Shown: positions 8,971 to 17,104 of the stretch, one piece after another
Layout of the letters: each line of letters begins with the position of its first letter
Position numbering within the stretch: position 1 is the first letter of the stretch
Origin: an uncultured Lactobacillus sp.
GTDB taxonomy: Bacteria; Bacillota; Bacilli; Lactobacillales; Lactobacillaceae
Assembly (NCBI GenBank): GCA_937916845.1
Contig: CALFSK010000039.1
Span: 1 to 46,994 of the forward strand
Reading direction: 5' to 3'
Length of the DNA: 46,994 nucleotides
Made by a program: the position numbers and the translations under genes
Notes under the pieces: generated by a model
What the model saw: only the letters and a program-made list of their open reading frames with translations
Database searches by the model: none
Told to the model about the DNA's origin: nothing

Positions 8971-10440
8971 CTAATAAACGATTTTTTGAACGTGTTCAGC
9001 AATATTGGCAATCCGTGGGAAGCCAGTAAAGCCGTGTTGTCCGTGTCCCCAAGTAAGAACGACGAGGATGTACCGTTGGCCATTTGGCATGGTGACAATT
9101 CCGGCATCGCCGTTGTTATCATCCAAGAAGCCAACTTTATCTCTGACAACCGTTCCCTTGTTAGCCCGCGTCACACCGGTTGGAATCCCGCGACGGTAAA
9201 CTTGGCGTTTCATCAGGCTCAAGATAAAGGCCCGGTCCTTCTTATTCGTGAAGGCCTTTTTCCCGTATTGTAAGTCTTTTAAGACTTTGACTAAGCTGTT
9301 AGCCGTCGTCACAGTATTACGATTTGAACTGAATGGTGTGCCGTAATACCCTTGTGAAGCCAACCAACGGTTAACGTTAGTCCGACCGTACTTGTTCAAG
9401 ATGCTGACCGGGTAATCATTAGCTGAGTCCACGATCATTCGTGTCATCCCGGCCCGGTTAGCCTTGGTCCATGAGAACTGATGTTGTTTCTTCAAGTTCA
9501 TCAAGTACGCCGCAATGTAGAGTTTATAAGTGCTAGCGGAAGTGGTGACGTGGTTGCCACGGGAATTAACTGCTAACTTACCACTCTTATAAACTGAGGC
9601 GTGCTTTGCTTTGGCTGCCTTGCTCCCCTTTACTGGAGTCAAGTTGTAAAAGGCAACTTCAGAAGTCTTATCCTTAGTTACTGAGGATAGGTATTTCTTG
9701 AGCTTCTTCTTTAAGGCTGCTTGATGTTTAGCAACGTCGTAGTAAGTGCCCTTCTTTAAATCCTTGTGCCAGACCCAGCCCTTAGTCTTACCACTGGTAA
9801 CGTAGTAATATGAATAGGCTTTACCCTTTTGATAATACATCCGTTTTTTAGTGGCTTTATACGTCTTGGTCTTGCTAAGTGCTTTACCGTTAGTCCAAGT
9901 CATCGCCGCTTTTTTACCGGATAATTGGTAAATTTTTTGGGTTGGTGCTTTGGCCTTCTTGAATTGCTTAGCTTTAATGTAATTTTTAGCTTTGATCTTC
10001 GTAGTCGCTGTAACTTGATAATTACGACCCGCCTTTAAACTACTCTGTAATACCCAGCCATTTGCACCGTTCTTAGCGTTTTTAACGTACAAGTAACGGG
10101 CCGTTTGACCATCTGGCGTCGTGATGTCCGTTTGAGCGGTGGCTGTCCAAGTCGTTTTCGTGTAGTTCTTTAAGTTATGATTTGACTGCATCTTGACTTG
10201 GTCGTTACTACCTGATAAGACGTAGGTCTCGCCCTTAGTCCCGTAATAAGCCGTTGCTGGCATCGAGACCGTTGCCGTTCTTGTCGTTACTTTGGTTGGT
10301 GTTGATGCTTGACTACTACTCTGACTGTCCGTATTAGGTGTCGTCGCAGCGCTTGCTAACGTAGGTGCTAGCAAGGTCAAGCTACCAATAACGGTTGCAA
10401 GACCGAGCGTCAATCCCCGATTTCCCTGAGTAAAACTCAT
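8971..10440 (-). CDS. Secreted beta-lactamase-fold serine hydrolase with wall-binding-like repeats
   Basis: A 489-residue secreted protein. The start is set at 10440 ('MSFTQG'), because an AAGGGGA site precedes it; a further in-frame ATG 6 codons upstream is part of that site's surroundings. A signal peptide (about residues 1-31) ends in 'ASAA'. Residues about 60-235 hold two basic, tyrosine-rich repeats of about 85 residues, each ending in a G-W motif ('GANGWVLQSSLKAG' and 'TKGWVWHKDLKKG'), like GW/SH3 cell-wall modules. The C-terminal half is a class A beta-lactamase/transpeptidase-like domain with SxxK in 'STYKLYIA', SxN in 'DSANDYP' and KxG in 'RDKVGFLDD'. The catalytic residues look intact. 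Such proteins in lactobacilli are usually of unknown substrate; antibiotic hydrolysis should not be assumed. Confidence 0.8.
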   Translation of the reverse strand: MSFTQGNRGLTLGLATVIGSLTLLAPTLASAATTPNTDSQSSSQASTPTKVTTRTATVSMPATAYYGTKGETYVLSGSNDQVKMQSNHNLKNYTKTTWTATAQTDITTPDGQTARYLYVKNAKNGANGWVLQSSLKAGRNYQVTATTKIKAKNYIKAKQFKKAKAPTQKIYQLSGKKAAMTWTNGKALSKTKTYKATKKRMYYQKGKAYSYYYVTSGKTKGWVWHKDLKKGTYYDVAKHQAALKKKLKKYLSSVTKDKTSEVAFYNLTPVKGSKAAKAKHASVYKSGKLAVNSRGNHVTTSASTYKLYIAAYLMNLKKQHQFSWTKANRAGMTRMIVDSANDYPVSILNKYGRTNVNRWLASQGYYGTPFSSNRNTVTTANSLVKVLKDLQYGKKAFTNKKDRAFILSLMKRQVYRRGIPTGVTRANKGTVVRDKVGFLDDNNGDAGIVTMPNGQRYILVVLTWGHGQHGFTGFPRIANIAEHVQKIVY

Positions 10441-10490
10441 GATGATTCCCCTTTTCATTTATCAATCTAAAACCTTTTTGACTGACTATA

Positions 10491-10496
10491 ATTATA
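10491..10496 (-). promoter_or_regulatory. Candidate -10 box of the beta-lactamase-like gene
   Basis: Read on the minus strand this is TATAAT, 51 bases upstream of the ATG. The -35 region is weak (TTTCAT-like). Confidence 0.4.
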
Positions 10497-10579
10497 GGTT
10501 AATTAATTAATAAATGAAACGGATATTTTTTATTTTATATTCAAACGACAACTACTTTTCTACCGTCTGTATCGGCGCA

Positions 10580-10611
10580 CAAAAAAGGCTGCAGCCAAAA
10601 GCCGCAGCCTC
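10580..10611 (-). terminator. Terminator of the P-loop ATPase gene
   Basis: On the minus strand AGGCTGCGGC pairs with GCTGCAGCCT, with one mismatch, around a short TTTTG loop, and is followed by TTTTTT. Confidence 0.8.
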
Positions 10612-10640
10612 TCTATTATGCTTGATAATCAAATGCGCCA

Positions 10641-11300
10641 CTACGCTGCGATTTTAGCCAGCAATTGTTCCGCATCCACGAGCACCTTGGTCGGATCCTC
10701 ACGCGCATCCCTCAACGTTCCCAGTGGTTGGAGTTTCATTGCGGCAAACTCAACGTGCCGGGACTGAAAATCACGGTGAAAAGGCACCAGTTCTTTGGCG
10801 GGTATCGCCTGACAAACTGCCGCTGGAGACGGGTAAGTGTTCATAACGGTATAAATTGTTGGGTTGGTTGCAGTGTACTCCATACTAAATTGCAACGTTC
10901 CTAAATCTTCAAATAGTTGCTGATTCAAGTCAATATTTTCCGAGTAGGTTAAAATAATTTCATCTGCTAATGGTAACCAGCAGTGGTTTAAGAGCCAAGT
11001 ATAGTTCGTATGGGTCGGTCCAGATGATTTCAAATCAATCAATAAGTCGTCAGTTTTAACAAATTGTAAGTCCATCCAAAAGTTTTCTAATTGGTCAGTC
11101 GATTTTAATTCTGATTGCCATTGATGTTGTCGCTTGGCGGGTATCACCTGCGTCCACGTTACGGTATCAAAATCGCAATGAACGATGGTGACAGATCTGC
11201 CCTGGTCACACAGAACGTTTGCCAGTGCGAGTGTTAATAAGCTCTTACCACTCGCCGTTTGCGTACCACCAATGAGCAGTGTACGCGGTTCTTTTTTCAA
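10641..11300 (-). CDS. Orphan ParA/BioD-like P-loop ATPase
   Basis: A 219-residue protein of the SIMIBI P-loop class. The N-terminus 'LLIGGTQTASGKSLLTLALANVL' is a Walker A loop resembling those of dethiobiotin synthetase and ParA/CobQ-like ATPases. 'IVHCDFDT' (about 39-46) and 'DDLLIDLKSSG' (about 83-93) match the second and third acidic motifs, and 'IYTVMNTYPS' supplies the Asn of a nucleotide-base motif. There is no partner such as ParB, no biotin genes and no mobilisation gene nearby; it is monocistronic with its own terminator. I cannot assign a substrate. It is more likely a diverged ParA-like ATPase than a functional BioD, because the surrounding residues differ and no biotin pathway is present here. 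Confidence 0.6.
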   Translation of the reverse strand: MKKEPRTLLIGGTQTASGKSLLTLALANVLCDQGRSVTIVHCDFDTVTWTQVIPAKRQHQWQSELKSTDQLENFWMDLQFVKTDDLLIDLKSSGPTHTNYTWLLNHCWLPLADEIILTYSENIDLNQQLFEDLGTLQFSMEYTATNPTIYTVMNTYPSPAAVCQAIPAKELVPFHRDFQSRHVEFAAMKLQPLGTLRDAREDPTKVLVDAEQLLAKIAA

Positions 11301-11794
11301 ATTAATTACCCCAAATTTCTTTTTGAATTACCCACAGCATAACCGGTGATGCAACTAAAAGCTAGCCACCTACCGTCCCTTAACGGGGTTGAAAAATAAT
11401 TAATGAGAACTCGCTGATAATTTTGTTGGCAAATTAAATCCTAGGTTAAATATTAGTTGTTCTTTCATAAAAGTGAACTAACGTCCCGGCTGCCAACAAG
11501 TTAAATTGTCACGTGACTCATTAATGTAAGACGTGTGCAATTAAAACTGACACTATTAATTTCAACAAAAGTTAGTTTATCAACCGTTAAATGAATTTTC
11601 ACTAACAATTTGTGTTTTAATGTTTAACTAACTAATTAAATTTCCATCTTATGTACAAAGTTGAAATCCACGAAACCGTTGTCAACGCTGCTATATTGGT
11701 GCTATCTCTTCTTAAATCAGACAATTTTTCATTTAAATTGGTCCCAGCGCCACTTATTTGAGGTTACAATCCTTGACTAACTTTGGAGGTAAAT
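11301..11794. other. AT-rich intergenic region without a recognisable gene
   Basis: About 490 bases with no open frame carrying a ribosome binding site. The only structure noticed is a 9-bp inverted repeat, TTGTTGGCA (11423-11431) and TGCCAACAA (11491-11499), 59 bases apart. A GGAGG at 11785-11789 is not followed by a start codon. It may hold the promoter of the P-loop gene or a small RNA, but I see no decisive signal. Confidence 0.4.
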
Positions 11795-11831
11795 TAAAAA
11801 ATCGCCCGGAACTTTATTCCGGACGATCGAT
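11795..11831 (-). terminator. Terminator of the EAL gene
   Basis: On the minus strand TCGTCCGGAA and TTCCGGGCGA form a hairpin followed by TTTTTT, about 50 bases after the EAL stop codon. Confidence 0.8.
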
Positions 11832-11877
11832 TAATATTTAAATACAAACTAAATTTCAATTGCGCTAAGCTCATTAA

Positions 11878-12579
11878 TTAATGTGCAAGGATTCTCTCGC
11901 TGTTTTGCGGTAAGGTTAGTAACCGCGGTTTGCCGAAGTAATACCCTTGTTTGACTTCAATTCCAATTTTTTTACTCAATTGATTGTCCGCTTGCGTTTC
12001 AATGCCTTCCAAAACTAATCGCACGCCGTATTCAGCACTAATGGCCCGCCAAAAATGAACGCGGCGTTGCATTTCTGGTTCTTGAAAGTCTTGTTTGAAA
12101 TTTTGTAACGCAAATTTGATCTCACTTGCATAGGGCAATAAATCCCGAATTTCAGTAAAGTAGTTTTCCCCGCTACCAACGTCATCCAAAGAGACTTCCA
12201 TACCATTTTGCAAAAAGGTTTTAATGTGTTTCAATACCGAATCGGTGCAGTACGTTTGGGTACTCTCATCTTCAGTTAATTCAACAACCAACTTAGTCGG
12301 GTAAAGTTGCTCCTGACACTTGACGAGCGCATCTGCGATGGTCGTCGTCATTAGCTGCTGGCGACTAATATTCACCGAGCATTGTTCAACTTTCGGGGCT
12401 AGCACCCTTGTCGTCACAACTAGTAATTTGGCAAAGACCTCTGGATCAATGTCATCAAATGAGGCTGGTAAGCGCCAACCTTGGGCCGTTTTTTGCCGAA
12501 TCAAAAGTTCAAAACCACTAATCATTTTCGTTTGTGTATAAATTTGTGGTTGCACAAAGAAGCGATAAACTGGTTCCAT
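11878..12579 (-). CDS. Stand-alone EAL-domain protein (cyclic di-GMP phosphodiesterase-like)
   Basis: A 233-residue protein that is essentially one EAL domain, with no GGDEF, PAS or membrane part. The start is at 12579 ('MEPVYRF'), because a GGGGGGA site lies 6 bases upstream. EAL motifs in order: 'GFELLIRQK' (ELL instead of EAL), 'SVNISRQQL', 'KLVVELTEDES', 'VSLDDVGSGEN' (DDVGSG where DDFGTG is usual), 'EIKFALQNF' (Lys present; the following Asp of KID is replaced), 'RLVLEGIET' and 'KQGYYFGKP'. Most metal and base residues (Glu, Asn, Glu, Asp-Asp, Lys, Glu, Gln) are present, so phosphodiesterase activity is possible, but the changed loop-6 and KID motifs leave open a role as a cyclic di-GMP binding protein. 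The gene is divergent from an NADH oxidase gene. Confidence 0.8.
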   Translation of the reverse strand: MEPVYRFFVQPQIYTQTKMISGFELLIRQKTAQGWRLPASFDDIDPEVFAKLLVVTTRVLAPKVEQCSVNISRQQLMTTTIADALVKCQEQLYPTKLVVELTEDESTQTYCTDSVLKHIKTFLQNGMEVSLDDVGSGENYFTEIRDLLPYASEIKFALQNFKQDFQEPEMQRRVHFWRAISAEYGVRLVLEGIETQADNQLSKKIGIEVKQGYYFGKPRLLTLPQNSERILAH

Positions 12580-12717
12580 ATGAATCCCCCCGCTTACAAA
12601 CTTGTTTTTACTAAAAAAGGTCAATACAATGTGCTAATTTAGTGCGTAAATACAATTAAACGTATAGACTTGACTATATAGTAATCTTATCTGTAAATTA
12701 ATTAAAGGGGCTTTTTT

Positions 12718-14073
12718 ATGAAAGTTATCGTCATTGGTTGTACGCACGCGGGAATTGCCGCTATCAAGCAAATCTTAATCAATTATCCAACGGCTGAAAT
12801 CACCGTTTATGAACGTCAAGAGAACATTTCTTACCTCTCTTGTGCGACATACTTACATATTGAGGGGACCGTAAAAAGTCTGGATGAAACTTTTTATGCT
12901 GAACCAGACGAATTTGTGAAACAAGGCGTCAACATGCGTATCAGGCACGATGTCATTAAAATCGATGCTGCGACGCACACCTTACTGGTACAAAACTTAA
13001 TCACCAAAGAATTTTTCAACGACACTTACGACAAATTAATCATGGCAGCTGGATCAACCACCGCAATTCCAGCAATTACGGGGATTGAGAATCCTAGGGT
13101 ACTGCTCTGTAAGACTTATGATCAAGCCCACGACCTTTGCCAAAAAACGGTGTCACAACCACGGATTGGGATTTTAGGTGGCGGCCGAATTGGGATTGAA
13201 CTGGCAGAAGGCTATGCCAAAAGCGGCCATGAAGTCACCCTATTCCAGCGACCTAAATACTTGCTCGATAAATACGTCGAACCGAATTTATCGCTAGCAA
13301 CCGCTAAACTGCTCACGAAACACGGCATTAAAGTGTTAACCAATACAACGGTCACAAGCTTTGATGAAGATCCAGATGGCAGTTTAGTCATTGCGACTCA
13401 GGATGACCGTTACCACGTCGACATGGCGGCGGTTAGTGCCGGCATGTTACCTAACACTAAGCTACTCAAAGACCAAGTTGAGACAACGTCCGATGGTGCG
13501 ATTATTACGGATGACTACATGTACACCTCCGACGAAGCTATTCTGGCCGCTGGGGATGTGGCGGCCGTCCGTTTAAACATTACCGATCAAAATACCTACT
13601 TGCCATTAGCCTCACAAGCCGTTCGTCAAGGCGCACTTGCTGGCATGAACGTTGGTGAACGCCGCGTTCGGACGCTGGGCTCTCAGCTCACCTCCGGCAT
13701 GTTAGTCTTTGGTCATACCATCGCTGAAGCTGGGCTGACTTTAGAAGCAGCCAAAGCGGCCCATTTAAACGCTGCAACCGCGCACTATGAAGGTCCTTAC
13801 CGGCCAAACTTTATGCCGGATGCTTACGAAGTCAACATTAATCTGGTTTATGATCGCAATAATCGCCGGGTACTCGGTGTACAACTGATGAGCCAACACG
13901 ATGTCTCCCAGTCAGCCAACGTGGTCTCCATGCTGATTCAAAATCACGGCACCATTGATCAGTTAGCCATGGTCGACATGTTATTCTCACTTAATTTCAA
14001 CAATCCTTTTGACTATTTGAATTTAGTAGGCCAAATTGCCGTGACACAAGAAAACGGCTATGCCCGCAGCTAA
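12718..14073 (+). CDS. nox: NADH oxidase / CoA-disulfide reductase-family flavoprotein
   Basis: A 451-residue flavoprotein disulfide reductase of the Nox type, which reduces oxygen to water with NADH. It has an N-terminal FAD-binding motif 'VIVIGCTHAGIAAI', a redox cysteine near residue 42 in 'ISYLSCATYL', an NADH-binding motif 'IGILGGGRIGIELAEGY' near 150-166, the FAD-contacting 'AILAAGDVAAV', and a C-terminal dimerisation domain from about 330. The length is typical for Nox. An AAAGGGG site lies 8 bases before the ATG. Closely related enzymes reduce CoA disulfide or make peroxide; the single cysteine and the 'GCTHAG' motif favour the water-forming Nox group. Confidence 0.88.
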   Translation: MKVIVIGCTHAGIAAIKQILINYPTAEITVYERQENISYLSCATYLHIEGTVKSLDETFYAEPDEFVKQGVNMRIRHDVIKIDAATHTLLVQNLITKEFFNDTYDKLIMAAGSTTAIPAITGIENPRVLLCKTYDQAHDLCQKTVSQPRIGILGGGRIGIELAEGYAKSGHEVTLFQRPKYLLDKYVEPNLSLATAKLLTKHGIKVLTNTTVTSFDEDPDGSLVIATQDDRYHVDMAAVSAGMLPNTKLLKDQVETTSDGAIITDDYMYTSDEAILAAGDVAAVRLNITDQNTYLPLASQAVRQGALAGMNVGERRVRTLGSQLTSGMLVFGHTIAEAGLTLEAAKAAHLNAATAHYEGPYRPNFMPDAYEVNINLVYDRNNRRVLGVQLMSQHDVSQSANVVSMLIQNHGTIDQLAMVDMLFSLNFNNPFDYLNLVGQIAVTQENGYARS

Positions 14074-14128
14074 AAGCCTGTGCCAAAAGGCGGTTAGCTC
14101 GTGGCGCACGTTTCGACCATAACAATCG

Positions 14129-14171
14129 AAAAAAGTCCGTTCAGAAATATTTCTGAACGGACTTTTTTTAT
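14129..14171. terminator. Bidirectional terminator between nox and the ABC transporter
   Basis: AAAAAAGTCCGTTCAGAAAT and ATTTCTGAACGGACTTTTTT form a near-perfect stem; convergent genes flank it. Confidence 0.92.
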
Positions 14172-14219
14172 CTTGTAACAGCTATTTGCGGAAAACTTGT
14201 TTCACAAACCAGCTTAACG

Positions 14220-16223
14220 CTACCGGGCAGCTAACGCCTTAATTGGGTTAGCACGTGCAGCGCGCCGAGCTGGTAGAATTGCGGCCAACCACGCAATGAC
14301 GATTGCCAAAATAAAAATCATTCCAATGCTTTGAAGATGAATTTGGACTAGCGGATACCCCGCAATTTTATACAGCCAATGGTTGAGCAAGGCTCCGAAT
14401 CCATAGGTCAAGCTAGTTGCCAAGACTGCACTCAGGCCGCCTAGCATCAACGCTTCACTGGTAAACAACCGCCGAATGTCGCGCCGACTTTCACCGAGCG
14501 AACGTAAGACGCCAATCTCCTTCATCCGCGCACTGACGGACATGAACATCGTAACAATGATCATCAGTGCCGAAACAATCAGCGAAATACCCGCAATTGC
14601 CGCAAGCACCGTCGTCGCAATTCCTACATACGTATTCACACGGTCTAGGGTCGTTGAAATACTGTTGGCAGAAAATTGTTGTTTTCCATTGACCTTTAGC
14701 TGGTTGATTTCATCGACGACCGCCTCATTCTGGTTACGCATGGACACCCGCACCGTTGCAAAGGTCGGCTGTTTAGACATCCCGGCCCCCTGTGCCATCG
14801 CTTGCATGGTCGCATAGTTCACGGCATTTAAACTCGCACCCGACGGACTATCCACAATCCCTGAAACGGTCAATTGCCGGGTCACAGTAACCGGCTTGCC
14901 CTTCGCATTGACCGTCTGATACGACACGGTCACCGAACGCCCGACCAAGTCCCGCCAATTCGTTGCGGACCATTTTTGGGCAATCGTCCGTTTATCCAAA
15001 ACAATCTGATTATCACCCGAAGGACGGTGCCCTACTTTCAAGCTTGAGTTAGGGTCCGTACTGGTCCAGGTCGTCAATTCTGGGGCAGAATACCGGTCAT
15101 TGCCCACCATCACGGTCGCATTGGTCGCAGAAATTCCGGGCTCAACGTCAATCACGTGGTGCAATTCCCGCAAGGTCTGTAGTTGTTTTTGAGAAAAGGT
15201 CTTCATGTGTGAAGCAATCGTCCCCGCAAGCGCCGGGTCAACTGCGACCGACTGTTCCTCTTGATCCTTACCATTGCTACTGTAGCGCATGACCGTGATC
15301 GACTGCGGATCAACAACGTTGTTGACTTGGTGGTTAATGTACCCCCGAATCCCATTTCCTAGACCGGTAAACAGCATCACCGCAAATAAACCAATGGCGG
15401 TTCCTAGCACGATCAAGCTGTTCCAACTCCAAGTAAAACGCATGTGCCGAAATGCCGTCGCAAATGAGACGTGCCATGGCAATGGCCGCGCAGCAATCGT
15501 TTGCTGTGGCATTTCCGCTGAATTTTGGGCTGGGGTTGCGGGTCGCAAAACGTGCTCGTCTTTGATTTGACCATTTGCTAAGCGTTCTACCCGGTTAGCC
15601 GCCTGAGCCACCCGTTCAGAGTGGGTCACGCAAATCACCATCCGCCCATCCGTGGCAATTTTTTGTAAAATCCGCATCACTTCAGCCGTATTTTCAGCAT
15701 CGAGGGCGCCGGTTGGTTCATCCGCCACGACAATTGGCGGGTTACCGGCAAGGGCCCGGGCGATGGCGACCCGCTGTTGCTGCCCACCAGAAAGCTGATT
15801 GGGATATTTTTTGACTTGGTCCGCTAACCCCACCTGCCCTAACAACTCGTGTGCCCGGCGGAGTCGTGCCGCACGACCCAACTTTGTCATATCTAGGGCC
15901 AGCATCACGTTTTCTAGGACGTTCAAATGTTGAATTAAATTATAACTCTGTGAAATATAGCCAATCGTTTCACGGCGGTAACGGTCTAGTTGGCGTTCCC
16001 GTAAGTGATCCAGTGTCTGCCCATGGACGGTAACCGTCCCATCAAAGTTGCGATCCAGCCCGCTAATAATATTCATTAGGGTGGTCTTGCCCCCGCCAGA
16101 TTCCCCTAAAATTGCAACAAATTCACCTAACTCAACCGATAAATTAATTCCTTTCAAAACCGGAAAGGCCTGCTTACCAATGTAGTAACTTTTGCGGACA
16201 TCCTGCACTTCCAAATAAGCCAT
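14220..16223 (-). CDS. MacB-like ABC transporter, ATPase and permease in one polypeptide
   Basis: A 667-residue fusion of an ATP-binding cassette and a FtsX/MacB-type permease. In the ATPase half: Walker A '[11 protein letters not shown]' (about 38-48), Q-loop 'GYISQSYN', signature '[15 protein letters not shown]' and Walker B '[12 protein letters not shown]'. After a linker to about 250, one membrane helix (about 268-290) is followed by a large extracellular domain (about 295-525) and three C-terminal helices with the FtsX-type '[24 protein letters not shown]'. This topology is that of type VII (mechanotransmission) transporters. In Gram-positives such proteins export or detoxify peptides or act in lipoprotein handling. 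No TolC or adaptor gene is present. The TetR gene next to it is separated by about 200 bases and may control it. Confidence 0.92.
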   Translation of the reverse strand: MAYLEVQDVRKSYYIGKQAFPVLKGINLSVELGEFVAILGESGGGKTTLMNIISGLDRNFDGTVTVHGQTLDHLRERQLDRYRRETIGYISQSYNLIQHLNVLENVMLALDMTKLGRAARLRRAHELLGQVGLADQVKKYPNQLSGGQQQRVAIARALAGNPPIVVADEPTGALDAENTAEVMRILQKIATDGRMVICVTHSERVAQAANRVERLANGQIKDEHVLRPATPAQNSAEMPQQTIAARPLPWHVSFATAFRHMRFTWSWNSLIVLGTAIGLFAVMLFTGLGNGIRGYINHQVNNVVDPQSITVMRYSSNGKDQEEQSVAVDPALAGTIASHMKTFSQKQLQTLRELHHVIDVEPGISATNATVMVGNDRYSAPELTTWTSTDPNSSLKVGHRPSGDNQIVLDKRTIAQKWSATNWRDLVGRSVTVSYQTVNAKGKPVTVTRQLTVSGIVDSPSGASLNAVNYATMQAMAQGAGMSKQPTFATVRVSMRNQNEAVVDEINQLKVNGKQQFSANSISTTLDRVNTYVGIATTVLAAIAGISLIVSALMIIVTMFMSVSARMKEIGVLRSLGESRRDIRRLFTSEALMLGGLSAVLATSLTYGFGALLNHWLYKIAGYPLVQIHLQSIGMIFILAIVIAWLAAILPARRAARANPIKALAAR

Positions 16224-16254
16224 ACCGTTGCCCCCATTTTCCTATACCAATTCT

Positions 16255-16283
16255 GTCTAAGCTTAGCACCCACTAGCTTAGAC
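16255..16283. promoter_or_regulatory. Inverted repeat upstream of the ABC transporter gene
   Basis: GTCTAAGC (16255-16262) and GCTTAGAC (16276-16283) are perfect 8-base arms 13 bases apart, 32 bases upstream of the transporter start. A second palindrome, ATCATCGATGAT, lies at 16368-16379. Either could be an operator. The 199-base gap 16224-16422 holds no gene. Confidence 0.45.
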
Positions 16284-16422
16284 GGGGGGATTAATCCGTT
16301 GGTACCGCATGTTTACTTATTTAGGGCGTGTCGTAATAGATGGTTGGTTTGTGACTATTAACGTGGCATCATCGATGATTAAAGAAGGACATTCTGTTAT
16401 TGCTGAATCCAAGCCATTTAAA

Positions 16423-16989
16423 TCAGCACTCAGCCCTGATTATCAAATGACTAATTGCTGTGGCAATTTGCGCCCGTGACAACCCCTGTTGTTGTCGTTG
16501 ATAGGCGTAGCTATCACTTTTTAACATCGCAAGAACCATGTCAGCTCTAAAAGTGAGTTCGGTCGCATCAATTTCACCGCTAACTGGTGCCAAAACGCGT
16601 TTAAATAGGTCGACCAGTTGTTGGTACAACGGACTCTGATAATAAGTCGCCATCACAGTTGGACCAGTTTCAACCGCCGTTAACAATTGTAAGCGCCGCT
16701 CACGAAAAGCTAAATATTGCGCTAACACTTGCTGAAACTGCGTCACTGGTTTGGCCGTTGTTTGGGCCAGGTACTGTTGACCCGTAGTGATGAATTGTTG
16801 AATAAAATCAAATGACAAGGCCAAGCATAATTCGCTCTTATTGGGATAGTTACGATAAAGCGTCCCCGTACCAATCTGTGCTGCGCTGGCAATATCTTTC
16901 ATGCTCACCGCACTAACTGAGCGTTGTTGAAATAGTTTAGCCGCCGTAGCCAAGATTTTGGCTCGATTTTGTGCTGCATCTTTACGCAT
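16423..16989 (-). CDS. TetR/AcrR-family transcriptional regulator
   Basis: A 188-residue repressor (192 if the GTG at 17001 is used; ATG 16989 is preferred as the start because the family usually begins a few residues before 'RAKILATAAKLF'). The N-terminal helix-turn-helix is clear: 'VSMKDIASAAQIGTGTLYRNYPNKSELCLAL'. The C-terminal part is the variable ligand domain. It is divergent from a TauE/SafE transporter gene, and the promoter of that gene contains a perfect 20-bp palindrome between its -35 and -10 boxes, which makes repression of the transporter, and probably of the regulator itself, the simplest reading. The ligand is unknown. Confidence 0.92.
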   Translation of the reverse strand: MRKDAAQNRAKILATAAKLFQQRSVSAVSMKDIASAAQIGTGTLYRNYPNKSELCLALSFDFIQQFITTGQQYLAQTTAKPVTQFQQVLAQYLAFRERRLQLLTAVETGPTVMATYYQSPLYQQLVDLFKRVLAPVSGEIDATELTFRADMVLAMLKSDSYAYQRQQQGLSRAQIATAISHLIIRAEC

Positions 16990-17039
16990 TTTGACACCCA
17001 CTTTACGTTTTTTACTCAGCTTACGCTAACTAGACTAGC

Positions 17040-17069
17040 TTGACAAGTGGAGCATGCTCCACTTATAAT
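17040..17069 (+). promoter_or_regulatory. Promoter with operator palindrome in the spacer
   Basis: TTGACA (17040-17045) and TATAAT (17064-17069) are perfect consensus boxes separated by 18 bases. The spacer is a 20-bp perfect palindrome (17045-17064, half-site AAGTGGAGCA) that touches both boxes. A repressor bound here would block RNA polymerase directly. It drives the TauE/SafE gene starting at 17105; the TetR protein encoded divergently is the obvious candidate ligand-responsive repressor. Confidence 0.88.
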
Positions 17070-17104
17070 CAACTTACTTTTACACTTTAAAGAAGGTCAA
17101 CTAA

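Noticed and set aside
12670..12699. TTGACT with a TAAATT box before nox
   Set aside because: The implied transcription start would fall at the ribosome binding site; the real promoter is uncertain.
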